Assembly (NCBI GenBank): GCA_945872245.1
Contig: CAMBZB010000063.1
Coordinates: 1 to 5,179 of the forward strand
Origin: Flavobacterium psychrophilum
GTDB taxonomy: Bacteria > Bacteroidota > Bacteroidia > Flavobacteriales > Flavobacteriaceae
Length of the DNA: 5,179 nt
Reading direction: 5' to 3'
The notes beneath the pieces were generated by a model that did not search any database, was not told the origin of the DNA, and saw only the letters and a program-made list of their open reading frames with translations. Positions 1 through 5,179 of the stretch are shown in pieces (the first letter of the stretch is position 1; the number at the start of each line of letters is the position of its first letter). A program made the position numbers and the translations under genes.

Positions 1-390
1 TGTAAATCTAAATTCAGAACGATAACGTTGTTCAATTTTCAGCTTTCCGATTGATTGAAAAAGAACAGCCTGAGGCCAAAGTCTAAACTCATCATTGTTT
101 TTTGGCAAAACAAAATTACCGCCTTCATTAAATGTTTGGTAACTTCCGACTCCTAATGTCAGCTTTAAATTTTTATGAGCTTTAAAGTTAATCCCCCCTT
201 TATATTCGTAGTAATGGAAGTTATCATAGAATTTTAATGATCGCAATTGGCCTTCACCAAAAAAGCTCCATTTTTCGTTATGATCATATTTTATATTTAT
301 GATATTCCAACTCCCAAGATCAAAATTTTGCGCAGTCACACTATTGACAGAAAAAAGTAACACAAGGGGCGCTAGAAAATAGAGTCTCAT
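1..390 (-). CDS. DUF2490 family secreted protein (C-terminus beyond window)
   Basis: The open frame has 130 codons from ATG at 390 and is still open at the left edge, so the C-terminal part is missing. Residues 1-20 form a signal peptide: MRLYF, then a hydrophobic core, then SVTA with probable cleavage before Q21. The mature part has alternating aromatic and polar residues suggestive of beta strands (W28, W39-F41, Y55-Y58). It ends in view with RYRSEFRF (122-129), an arginine-rich strand pattern I associate with DUF2490. That family is widespread in Bacteroidetes and has no established function; its members look like periplasmic or outer-membrane beta-barrel proteins. The start lies 18 nt downstream of the TerC stop codon, so the two are probably co-transcribed. 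An AAGGA stretch about ten bases before the ATG could serve as a weak ribosome binding site. The family call rests on recalled motifs; secretion is the more secure statement. Confidence 0.75.
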   Translation of the reverse strand, partial: MRLYFLAPLVLLFSVNSVTAQNFDLGSWNIINIKYDHNEKWSFFGEGQLRSLKFYDNFHYYEYKGGINFKAHKNLKLTLGVGSYQTFNEGGNFVLPKNNDEFRLWPQAVLFQSIGKLKIEQRYRSEFRFT

Positions 391-408
391 TGATAGGGTC
401 CTTGAATT

Positions 409-1101
409 TTACTTGTGTTTGATAGTTTTCATTTGAATGACATCGACTAAAAAAGCAAACGCCATTGAAAAATAAATATATCCCTTAGGAATTTCAAAGT
501 GAAAACCTTCCGCAAGAAGTGAAACCCCAATCATCATTAAAAAGCACAGAGCTAATATTTTAAATGAAGGATGTTTTCCTATGAATTCACTAATTGGTTT
601 GGATGCAAAAAGCATTATAATTACGGTGACAATTACCGCTGTATACATAACCCATAGCTCCTGAACCATACCTACCGCAGTAATTATTGAATCTATGGAA
701 AAAACTAAGTCTAATAGGATTACTTCTAATAGTAATCTTTTGAAACTACTATTCTTTGGAACGGTTGGTTGCTCTTCGGTGGAAATTTCGGTTTTATGAT
801 AAATCTCTTTGGTGCTTTTATAGAGTAAGAAAAGTCCACCAAAAATTATTATGAGGTCTTTACCTGAAAAGTCAGTATTGTTAAGAGTGAAAAGTGTTTG
901 ATCTAGTTTTAATATCCAAGCTATAAATGCTAAAAGTAATAGTCTCATTACCATAGCCAAGCCAATTCCCCAAAAGCGAAGTTTGTTTCTTTGGTTATCC
1001 GGTAACTTGTCTGCTAATATAGAAATGAAAATAATATTATCTATACCAAGAATTACTTCAAGCGCAATTAATGAAAGTAAGGGTATTATTGCTTCGGTCA
1101 T
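409..1101 (-). CDS. TerC family integral membrane protein (probable metal ion exporter)
   Basis: A 230-residue inner-membrane protein with about seven hydrophobic segments (roughly 4-30, 42-64, 82-97, 122-140, 148-166, 178-198, 206-223). Two similar halves carry the acidic motifs of the TerC family: LEVILGIDN (14-22; E15, D21, N22) and LEVILLDLVFSIDS (125-138; E126, D131, D137). A third motif, LLAEGF (195-200), precedes IPKGYIYF (204-211), also typical of the family. Known relatives export manganese or help metallate secreted enzymes, while the tellurite-resistance name comes from plasmid homologues; the substrate here is not shown by the sequence. There is no CBS or CorC domain, so this is the short single-domain form. 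It is the first gene of a probable two-gene unit with the downstream DUF2490 gene. The start at 1101 places the first acidic motif inside the first membrane helix, as expected. No Shine-Dalgarno sequence is visible, which is normal in Bacteroidetes. Confidence 0.9.
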   Translation of the reverse strand: MTEAIIPLLSLIALEVILGIDNIIFISILADKLPDNQRNKLRFWGIGLAMVMRLLLLAFIAWILKLDQTLFTLNNTDFSGKDLIIIFGGLFLLYKSTKEIYHKTEISTEEQPTVPKNSSFKRLLLEVILLDLVFSIDSIITAVGMVQELWVMYTAVIVTVIIMLFASKPISEFIGKHPSFKILALCFLMMIGVSLLAEGFHFEIPKGYIYFSMAFAFLVDVIQMKTIKHK

Positions 1102-1149
1102 AATCGATTTTTCTAGGTATTATTTAACCCGAGTAAAAGGTTGAGTTTA

Positions 1150-1182
1150 CAAAATTAATATAATCACTTGATTTAAATCAAA
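1150..1182 (-). promoter_or_regulatory. Candidate Bacteroidetes-type promoter for the TerC gene
   Basis: On the minus strand, TTTG (1182-1179) is followed after 21 nt by TAATTTTG (1157-1150). This is a full match to the -33 / -7 pattern TTTG ... TAnnTTTG recognised by the Bacteroidetes housekeeping sigma factor. Transcription would start near 1146, giving a leader of roughly 45 nt before the ATG at 1101. The unit lies downstream of the ahcY terminator, which supports an independent promoter. The match is by eye, and AT-rich DNA produces such matches fairly easily. Confidence 0.5.
1168..1181. promoter_or_regulatory. FNR/CRP-type palindrome TTGAT-TTAA-ATCAA in the TerC promoter
   Basis: A perfect 14-bp inverted repeat, identical in form to the classical FNR consensus TTGAT-N4-ATCAA. 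It overlaps the candidate -33 element, and its centre lies about 28 bp upstream of the predicted start. That position would favour repression by blocking RNA polymerase rather than class II activation. Bacteroidetes encode several CRP/FNR-family regulators, so a binder is plausible, but none is encoded in this window. By chance alone, roughly one 14-bp perfect palindrome is expected in 5 kb of DNA this AT-rich. The argument therefore depends on the half-site identity and the position. Confidence 0.35.
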
Positions 1183-1259
1183 CAGAAATCAATAATCTCC
1201 AAAGGGACTATTATTTATTTAGCTAATTTATAAAAAAATTACAAACAATCTAAATGTCA

Positions 1260-1302
1260 AATTAAAACAAAACCCGACCTGTTTTAAAAACGGGTCGGGT
1301 TT
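1260..1302 (-). terminator. Intrinsic terminator of ahcY
   Basis: A GC-rich inverted repeat, AAACCCGACC (1270-1279) and GGTCGGGTTT (1293-1302), forms a perfect 10-bp stem around a 13-nt loop whose GTT/AAC ends can extend the pairing. Read on the minus strand, the hairpin begins 28 nt after the ahcY stop codon and is followed by a U-rich tail (TTTTGTTTTAA). The plus-strand side has no comparable T-run, so it acts on leftward transcripts. It separates ahcY from the TerC unit. Confidence 0.88.
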
Positions 1303-1330
1303 GAAATTATTCAGAAATCTAAAATCAAAT

Positions 1331-2647
1331 CTAGTATCTGTAGTATTCTGGTTTGAATGGTCCTTGAACTCCCACACCAATATAATCGGCTTGGTCTTGA
1401 CGTAACGTTTCCAATTCAACACCTAGTTTCGCTAAGTGCAACATTGCCACTTTTTCATCTAAATGTTTAGGTAACATGTACACTTCATTGTTATAGGAAG
1501 CGCTGTTTTTCCATAATTCTATTTGAGCCAAAGTTTGGTTCGTGAAAGAGTTACTCATTACAAAACTTGGGTGACCCGTAGCACAACCTAGGTTTACCAA
1601 ACGACCTTCAGCAAGTACAAGAATATCAACACCATTAATAGTATATTTGTCCACTTGTGGTTTGATCTCGACTTTTGAAGCGCCGTGGTTTTTGTTCAAC
1701 CAAGCCATGTCAATTTCATTATCAAAATGGCCGATGTTACAAACGATAGTTTTGTCTTTCATTTTTTCGAAATGAGAACCCAAAACAATATCTTTATTTC
1801 CAGTAGTCGTAATTACAATATCGGCAGTTTCCAGAACGGAATTTAATTTTTTAACTTCAAAACCATCCATAGCCGCTTGTAAAGCACAAATTGGGTCAAT
1901 TTCAGTAACCGTTACAATAGATCCAGCACCTCTAAATGAAGCTGCAGTTCCTTTTCCAACGTCTCCGTAACCACAAACGATCACTCTTTTTCCAGCCAAC
2001 ATAATATCGGTTGCACGACGAACCGCATCAACAGCACTTTCTTTACAACCGTATTTATTATCAAATTTCGATTTAGTAACCGAGTCATTCACGTTAATTG
2101 CTGGCATAAACAAAGTTCCGTTTTTCATTCTTTCATACAAACGGTGAACACCAGTAGTAGTTTCTTCTGATAAACCTTTAATTCCAGGAATTAATTCTGG
2201 GTAACGGTCGAAAACCATATTCGTTAAATCTCCACCATCATCCAAAATCATGTTCAATGGCTTTCTGTCTTCACCAAAAAATAAGGTTTGCTCAATACAC
2301 CAGTCAAAAGAGGCTTCGTCAAGACCTTTCCATGCATAAACCTGAATTCCAGCAGTAGCAATAGCCGCAGCAGCCTGATCTTGAGTAGAGAAAATATTAC
2401 AAGAACTCCAAGTCACTTCTGCACCTAAAGCAATTAAAGTTTCAATTAAAACCGCCGTTTGAATCGTCATGTGCAAACATCCTGCAATACGAGCCCCAGC
2501 AAGAGGTTGTTCGTTTTTGTATTCAGCGCGAAGTGCCATCAATCCTGGCATTTCAGCTTCTGCTAATTCAATTTCTTTTCTTCCCCAAGCCGCCAAGGAA
2601 ATGTCTTTTACTTTGAAAGCCACATAAGGCATAGTTGATGTACTCAT
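1331..2647 (-). CDS. ahcY: Adenosylhomocysteinase (S-adenosyl-L-homocysteine hydrolase)
   Basis: Reversibly hydrolyses S-adenosylhomocysteine to adenosine and homocysteine in the cytoplasm. It removes the product inhibitor of methyltransferases and feeds the activated methyl cycle. The enzyme is a 438-residue NAD-dependent homotetramer by family. The sequence is complete: GCLHM (56-60) with H59, LDDGGD (135-140) with D137, EETTTGVH (161-168), and [11 protein letters not shown] (187-197) with substrate-binding K192 and D196. The NAD-binding loop is GYGDVGKG (226-233), followed by EID (249-251). H307 lies in CNIGHFD, H359 in GCATGHP, and the C-terminal tail is FKPEYYRY with K432 and Y436 reaching the neighbouring subunit's NAD. 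The length is close to human AHCY (432), so the roughly 40-residue insertion of many proteobacterial enzymes is absent. The start at 2647 fits the usual MSTxTxPYVAxKVKD opening. A strong terminator follows the TAG stop, so the gene looks monocistronic; it diverges from the PPTase operon. Confidence 0.98.
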   Translation of the reverse strand: MSTSTMPYVAFKVKDISLAAWGRKEIELAEAEMPGLMALRAEYKNEQPLAGARIAGCLHMTIQTAVLIETLIALGAEVTWSSCNIFSTQDQAAAAIATAGIQVYAWKGLDEASFDWCIEQTLFFGEDRKPLNMILDDGGDLTNMVFDRYPELIPGIKGLSEETTTGVHRLYERMKNGTLFMPAINVNDSVTKSKFDNKYGCKESAVDAVRRATDIMLAGKRVIVCGYGDVGKGTAASFRGAGSIVTVTEIDPICALQAAMDGFEVKKLNSVLETADIVITTTGNKDIVLGSHFEKMKDKTIVCNIGHFDNEIDMAWLNKNHGASKVEIKPQVDKYTINGVDILVLAEGRLVNLGCATGHPSFVMSNSFTNQTLAQIELWKNSASYNNEVYMLPKHLDEKVAMLHLAKLGVELETLRQDQADYIGVGVQGPFKPEYYRY

Positions 2648-2678
2648 TTATAGTATATTTGTATTTGTAATTTTTTTG

Positions 2679-2686
2679 CAAATTTA
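2679..2686 (-). promoter_or_regulatory. Candidate -7 element of the ahcY promoter
   Basis: TAAATTTG on the minus strand is an exact match to the Bacteroidetes -7 consensus TAnnTTTG. It lies 31 bp upstream of the ahcY ATG, giving a leader of about 25 nt. I see no good TTG/TTTG at the expected 17-23 bp further upstream, so the promoter call rests on one element only. A leader this short leaves no room for an SAH or SAM riboswitch. Confidence 0.35.
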
Positions 2687-2789
2687 GGTATTAACTTTGT
2701 TATTTAATAATTTTCACAACTATTTATGAAATGTTTATTTTGTAAAGACTTGAATTTTAAAACAATATAATGCTAATTTCGTTTTTTTT

Positions 2790-2868
2790 GGAGCTATTTC
2801 CTGCTATTCGCTCTATCTCTTGTGGCGAACCCCGCCACAAGAGGATGCCGCTGCTATCAGGGCTAGCG
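2790..2868. repeat. 79-bp structured intergenic element, probable dispersed flavobacterial repeat
   Basis: The core is a perfect 11-bp inverted repeat, CTCTTGTGGCG (2817-2827) and CGCCACAAGAG (2833-2843), with a five-base loop AACCC. Flanking arms pair again: GCTA (2793-2796) with TAGC (2864-2867) and CCTG (2800-2803) with CAGG (2858-2861). The whole element can therefore fold into one long interrupted hairpin. CTGCTAT occurs as a direct repeat at 2801-2807 and 2851-2857. It is much richer in GC than the DNA around it, lies between divergent genes, and has no T-run after the hairpin on either strand, so it is not an ordinary terminator. Outer blocks such as GGAGCTATTTCCTGCTAT and GCTATCAGGGCTAGCG match my memory of a repeat scattered between genes in Flavobacterium genomes. 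The dispersal is recalled, while the structure is seen directly. Confidence 0.65.
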
Positions 2869-2885
2869 TTAAGTTGTAAATAGAA

Positions 2886-2913
2886 AATTCATAATTTATA
2901 ATTCACAATTAAT
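2886..2913 (+). repeat. Four degenerate 7-bp tandem units before the PPTase start
   Basis: Four consecutive heptamers are AATTCAT, AATTTAT, AATTCAC and AATTAAT. All share AATT and the array ends three bases before the ATG at 2917. It fills the place where the core promoter and leader of the rightward operon should be. The second unit contains TAATTTAT, a 7-of-8 match to the TAnnTTTG -7 element, with a TTG only 15 bp upstream, so any promoter here is weak by consensus. The spacing is seen directly; a regulatory role is inference. Confidence 0.5.
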
Positions 2914-2916
2914 CTA

Positions 2917-3558
2917 ATGCCGCTTTACAAAACAATAAATTATAATCCAACCACCGAAATTCTCGTTTGGAAAATCACCGAACCGTTGGCGGAATTGTCT
3001 ACGGAAGTCACATTAAATCCAAAAAACCAAGAAAGATTCAACGGAATGAAATCAGAATTGCACCAACGTGCTTTTTTGAGTGTTCGTAAATTATTGCAAC
3101 TAAAAGGCTACACCGATTTTGATTTAGAATACGATCAATTTGGAAAACCACATCTAAAAGACGGCAAACACATTTCTATTTCTCACTCCCATGAGTTGGC
3201 AACCCTAATTATTAGCAATGAAATTGCAGGAATCGATATTGAAATGCAACGGGAGAAAATCATAAAAATAGCTCCTAAATTTGCCGAAACAGAATTGAAA
3301 TTTCTTGATATAGAAAACCAAGAAGAATATATCCGAAAGTTAACCGTTATTTGGGGAGTGAAGGAATCCATTTTCAAAATTAGGAACGAAGTCGGAATTA
3401 GTTTTAAAGAGCATATTCAGGTTCATCCATTTGAAATTGAAGACCAGTCAGGATTTGTGAGTTTGCAATTTCAAAATAAATTAATCCAGTTTAAGTACCA
3501 TTTTATTGAAATAGATAACTTTACTTTGGTTTATGCATTCCAACAAAAGCAACAATAA
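2917..3558 (+). CDS. Sfp-type 4'-phosphopantetheinyl transferase superfamily protein
   Basis: Transfers the 4'-phosphopantetheine arm of coenzyme A onto a conserved serine of acyl- or peptidyl-carrier proteins, turning the apo forms into active holo forms. It is a cytoplasmic, magnesium-dependent enzyme. The 213 residues are close to the length of Sfp-like enzymes. Motifs appear in family order: YDQFGKPHL (72-80), ISISHSH (86-92) with the CoA-binding SH, GIDIEMQR (105-112) with metal ligands D107 and E109, and WGVKESIFK (146-154) with the K149-E150 pair. The signature is complete, so the protein should be active. Which carrier protein it serves cannot be read here: fatty acid ACP, or a polyketide or nonribosomal peptide system elsewhere, since no such genes are in view. 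It is first in the rightward operon, and its TAA is followed directly by the pnuC ATG. No Shine-Dalgarno sequence precedes the start. Confidence 0.92.
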   Translation: MPLYKTINYNPTTEILVWKITEPLAELSTEVTLNPKNQERFNGMKSELHQRAFLSVRKLLQLKGYTDFDLEYDQFGKPHLKDGKHISISHSHELATLIISNEIAGIDIEMQREKIIKIAPKFAETELKFLDIENQEEYIRKLTVIWGVKESIFKIRNEVGISFKEHIQVHPFEIEDQSGFVSLQFQNKLIQFKYHFIEIDNFTLVYAFQQKQQ

Positions 3559-4188
3559 ATGATAGATTTTTTCCTTAACGCCTACAAAAATGTTTCGACT
3601 AACCAAATAGTATTAGAGTTTATTGCTTTTGTTTTCGGGATTTTAAGCGTTTGGTTTGCCAAAAAAGAGAATATTTGGGTTTACCCAACAGGATTAATTG
3701 CTACAATCATAACTGCCTATTTACTTTACACCGCAGGTTATTTGGGTGATATGATGATCAATGGCTACTTTTCAATAATGAGTATTTACGGGTGGTACCA
3801 ATGGAATAAAAAAACAAATGACTCAAATAGTCTCAAAATAACTAGAACTAATACTAGAGAAAAAGTAATTGGGTTAGCATTGTTTTTTGTTACAATTTTT
3901 GTAGTTTTCGGTATCTATAATTTCTTTAATTACGAGATAAAAAAAGACAATTATATTGATATTTTTGCATCAGGAATATTTTTCACCGCAATGGGATTTA
4001 TGGCCTTAAAAAAAATCGAAAATTGGACACTTTGGATTATTGGTGATATAATTGTAGTGCCATTATATGCTTATCGTGGTTTAAGGATGTTGGCATTACA
4101 GTATTTAATTTTTACAATTTTAGCTATTTTAGCTTATTTAGAATGGAAGAAAACCTTAAACAACTCCAGCTCCCTGGAAACGACATAA
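3559..4188 (+). CDS. pnuC: PnuC-family nicotinamide riboside transporter
   Basis: An inner-membrane carrier for nicotinamide riboside by facilitated diffusion, with uptake made one-way by phosphorylation inside the cell. At 209 residues it has about seven hydrophobic segments (near 17-34, 38-58, 62-82, 103-121, 132-150, 155-170, 178-196), as in the PnuC fold. Family signatures are NGYFSIMSIYGWYQWNKK (68-85), with the WxxW pair W79 and W82, and ENWTLWIIGD (154-163). These are followed by VPLYAYRGLRMLALQYLIF (167-185) and a terminal LEWKK. PnuC relatives can carry other vitamins, including thiamine or riboflavin. The nicotinamide riboside assignment is favoured because the next gene encodes a NadR-like ribosyl nicotinamide kinase. 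Its ATG directly follows the PPTase stop codon, and its last 46 nt overlap the start of the kinase gene, so the three genes are probably translated from one message with coupling. Confidence 0.93.
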   Translation: MIDFFLNAYKNVSTNQIVLEFIAFVFGILSVWFAKKENIWVYPTGLIATIITAYLLYTAGYLGDMMINGYFSIMSIYGWYQWNKKTNDSNSLKITRTNTREKVIGLALFFVTIFVVFGIYNFFNYEIKKDNYIDIFASGIFFTAMGFMALKKIENWTLWIIGDIIVVPLYAYRGLRMLALQYLIFTILAILAYLEWKKTLNNSSSLETT

Positions 4189-5179
4189 TTAAAATAGCCA
4201 TTTACGGGCCTGAAAGTACAGGGAAAACCACCTTGTCCAATCAATTGGCGGGTCATTTCAATACGGAATGGGCTCCTGAATTTGCACGTGATTACTTGCA
4301 AGAAAAATGGGATTCTAAAAAGGAAATTTGTTCTCCTGAGGATCTTTTGCCCATCGCTATTGGACAGATCATGCTGGAAAACAAGGCCCTAAAAAAAGCA
4401 AACAACTACCTTTTTGTAGATACCTGCTTGATGACCACCAAAGTTTTTTCTGAAATCTATTATGGACATTGCGATTCAAAATTGGATAAAGCAGCCCGAA
4501 AACACAAATATGATTTATTTTTTCTAACCGATATTGATGTGCCATGGGAAAAAGACGATTTACGGGATTCTCCCAATGATCGAGAAATTACCTTAGAAAA
4601 ATTCAAGCAGGCACTAATTGAAAACAACAAACCATTTGTCATGCTTTCAGGAAATCGTGAAACTAGATTTCTAAAAGCATTAACGATTATTGATGGACTA
4701 ACTAAAGCGAAACAACTTGGCTTTTCAACTCAAGATTTTCTTCAGATTTTAGATTCTGAAATTCCACTTATTGAAATTGAAAAGCAACTTTCTATATATA
4801 ACAATGGAATTCCAAAAGCAAATCTAAACCGTCCTGCGGTTATAAATGATGGAATTCTAAAGTTGACCGATGAAAAATTCCAATACTATTCATCACTATT
4901 TGATTCTAAAAAAGACAAATTTAAGCTCAAAAAGTTTATACCAGCATCGGGTGCCGCAAGTAGAATGTTCAAGTTTTTAAACGAATTCTTAAATGAATTT
5001 GATATTGATAATGAAACAATTAACGCATATATTAATAGAATAAACGCGACAGAATTAAAAGTTTTCTTGGCTGGAATGGAGAAATTCCCATTCTTTAAAA
5101 CTATTGATGACAAGCTATTAGAAGAATTCCCTGATTTTAAATCGTGGAGTAAAGACCAAAAAAATTATTATTTTATAAA
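4143..5179 (+). CDS. NadR-like nicotinamide riboside kinase fused to DUF4301 (C-terminus beyond window)
   Basis: One uninterrupted frame of 345 codons from ATG at 4143, still open at the right edge. Residues 1-190 form a P-loop kinase of the NadR C-terminal type: Walker A GPESTGKTT (22-30), PEFARDYL (45-52), LFVDTCLMTTKVFSE (90-104) with Walker B D93, VPWEKDDLRD (133-142) as the lid region, and SGNRE (169-173). It should phosphorylate nicotinamide riboside to NMN. The NMN adenylyltransferase domain of bifunctional NadR is not present upstream. From about residue 193 the protein continues into the N-terminal part of DUF4301: GFSTQDFLQI (193-202), RPAVINDGILKLT (230-242) and FIPASGAASRMFKFL (265-279). 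DUF4301 has no established activity and is usually about 500 residues, so most of it lies outside the window. No ATG, GTG or TTG lies at the junction, so a separate DUF4301 start is unlikely. No later start avoids the pnuC overlap without losing the Walker A motif. The kinase call is strong; the DUF4301 call is from recalled sequence. Confidence 0.88.
   Translation, partial: MEENLKQLQLPGNDIIKIAIYGPESTGKTTLSNQLAGHFNTEWAPEFARDYLQEKWDSKKEICSPEDLLPIAIGQIMLENKALKKANNYLFVDTCLMTTKVFSEIYYGHCDSKLDKAARKHKYDLFFLTDIDVPWEKDDLRDSPNDREITLEKFKQALIENNKPFVMLSGNRETRFLKALTIIDGLTKAKQLGFSTQDFLQILDSEIPLIEIEKQLSIYNNGIPKANLNRPAVINDGILKLTDEKFQYYSSLFDSKKDKFKLKKFIPASGAASRMFKFLNEFLNEFDIDNETINAYINRINATELKVFLAGMEKFPFFKTIDDKLLEEFPDFKSWSKDQKNYYFI

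Noticed and set aside
1191..1215. AATAAT ... ATTATT inverted repeat with inner TCC/GGA upstream of the TerC promoter
   Set aside because: The pairing is mostly A-T and interrupted by bulges. It lies upstream of the predicted transcription start, so it would not be in the leader RNA. It is likely chance in AT-rich DNA.
1102..1259. Possible yybP-ykoY manganese riboswitch before the TerC gene
   Set aside because: This is a known arrangement for TerC relatives elsewhere, but the predicted leader is only about 45 nt. I see none of the conserved paired segments in the intergenic region.
1228..1422. Minus-strand open frame of 64 codons overlapping the end of ahcY
   Set aside because: It crosses the ahcY terminator hairpin and lies in another frame of a certain gene. 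The peptide has no recognisable features.
2648..2789. SAM or SAH riboswitch before ahcY
   Set aside because: The sequence is very AT-rich, with no GC-rich conserved core or pseudoknot partners. The candidate promoter leaves a leader of only about 25 nt.
2817..2843. The perfect hairpin as a bidirectional intrinsic terminator
   Set aside because: Neither strand has a U-run directly after the stem. It lies at the 5' side of both divergent genes, where no transcript end is needed.
3183..3377. Minus-strand open frame inside the PPTase gene
   Set aside because: It is antisense to conserved catalytic motifs of the PPTase, so it is a shadow of the real gene.
4460..5113. Two minus-strand open frames (4460-4642 and 4886-5113)
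   Set aside because: Both are antisense to the kinase-DUF4301 frame, which is continuous and motif-bearing. Neither has a promoter or family signature.

Overview
This window looks like a piece of chromosome from a Bacteroidetes bacterium, most likely Flavobacterium or a close relative. The DNA is AT-rich and the start codons lack convincing Shine-Dalgarno sequences. Candidate promoters have the TAnnTTTG form typical of this phylum. The proteins (TerC-family, DUF2490, human-length AhcY without the insertion, short Sfp-type PPTase, PnuC, NadR-like kinase, DUF4301) are also in flavobacterial style. The genus is inferred from remembered family resemblance, not from a database search.

Left part (1-2647, all genes on the minus strand): adenosylhomocysteinase (ahcY) lies at 1331-2647 and is followed by a clear intrinsic terminator at about 1260-1302. 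Next comes a separate transcription unit with a TerC-family membrane protein (409-1101), followed 18 nt later by a secreted DUF2490 protein (1-390) that runs off the left edge. The TerC promoter region has a good TTTG / TAnnTTTG pair, with a perfect 14-bp palindrome of FNR type sitting on the upstream element.

Middle (2648-2916): this is a divergent intergenic region between ahcY and the rightward operon. It holds a candidate ahcY promoter, a 79-bp structured element with a perfect 11-bp hairpin that resembles a dispersed flavobacterial repeat, and four degenerate copies of a 7-bp AT-rich unit ending three bases before the next start codon.

Right part (2917-5179, plus strand): a tightly packed operon. 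A Sfp-type 4'-phosphopantetheinyl transferase abuts pnuC (TAA directly followed by ATG), and pnuC overlaps the last gene by 46 nt. That last gene runs off the right edge. It is a NadR-like nicotinamide riboside kinase domain that continues in frame, with no stop or internal start, into a DUF4301 domain. PnuC would let nicotinamide riboside into the cell and the kinase would trap it as NMN, giving a short NAD salvage route. The kinase-DUF4301 fusion is the most unusual gene here.
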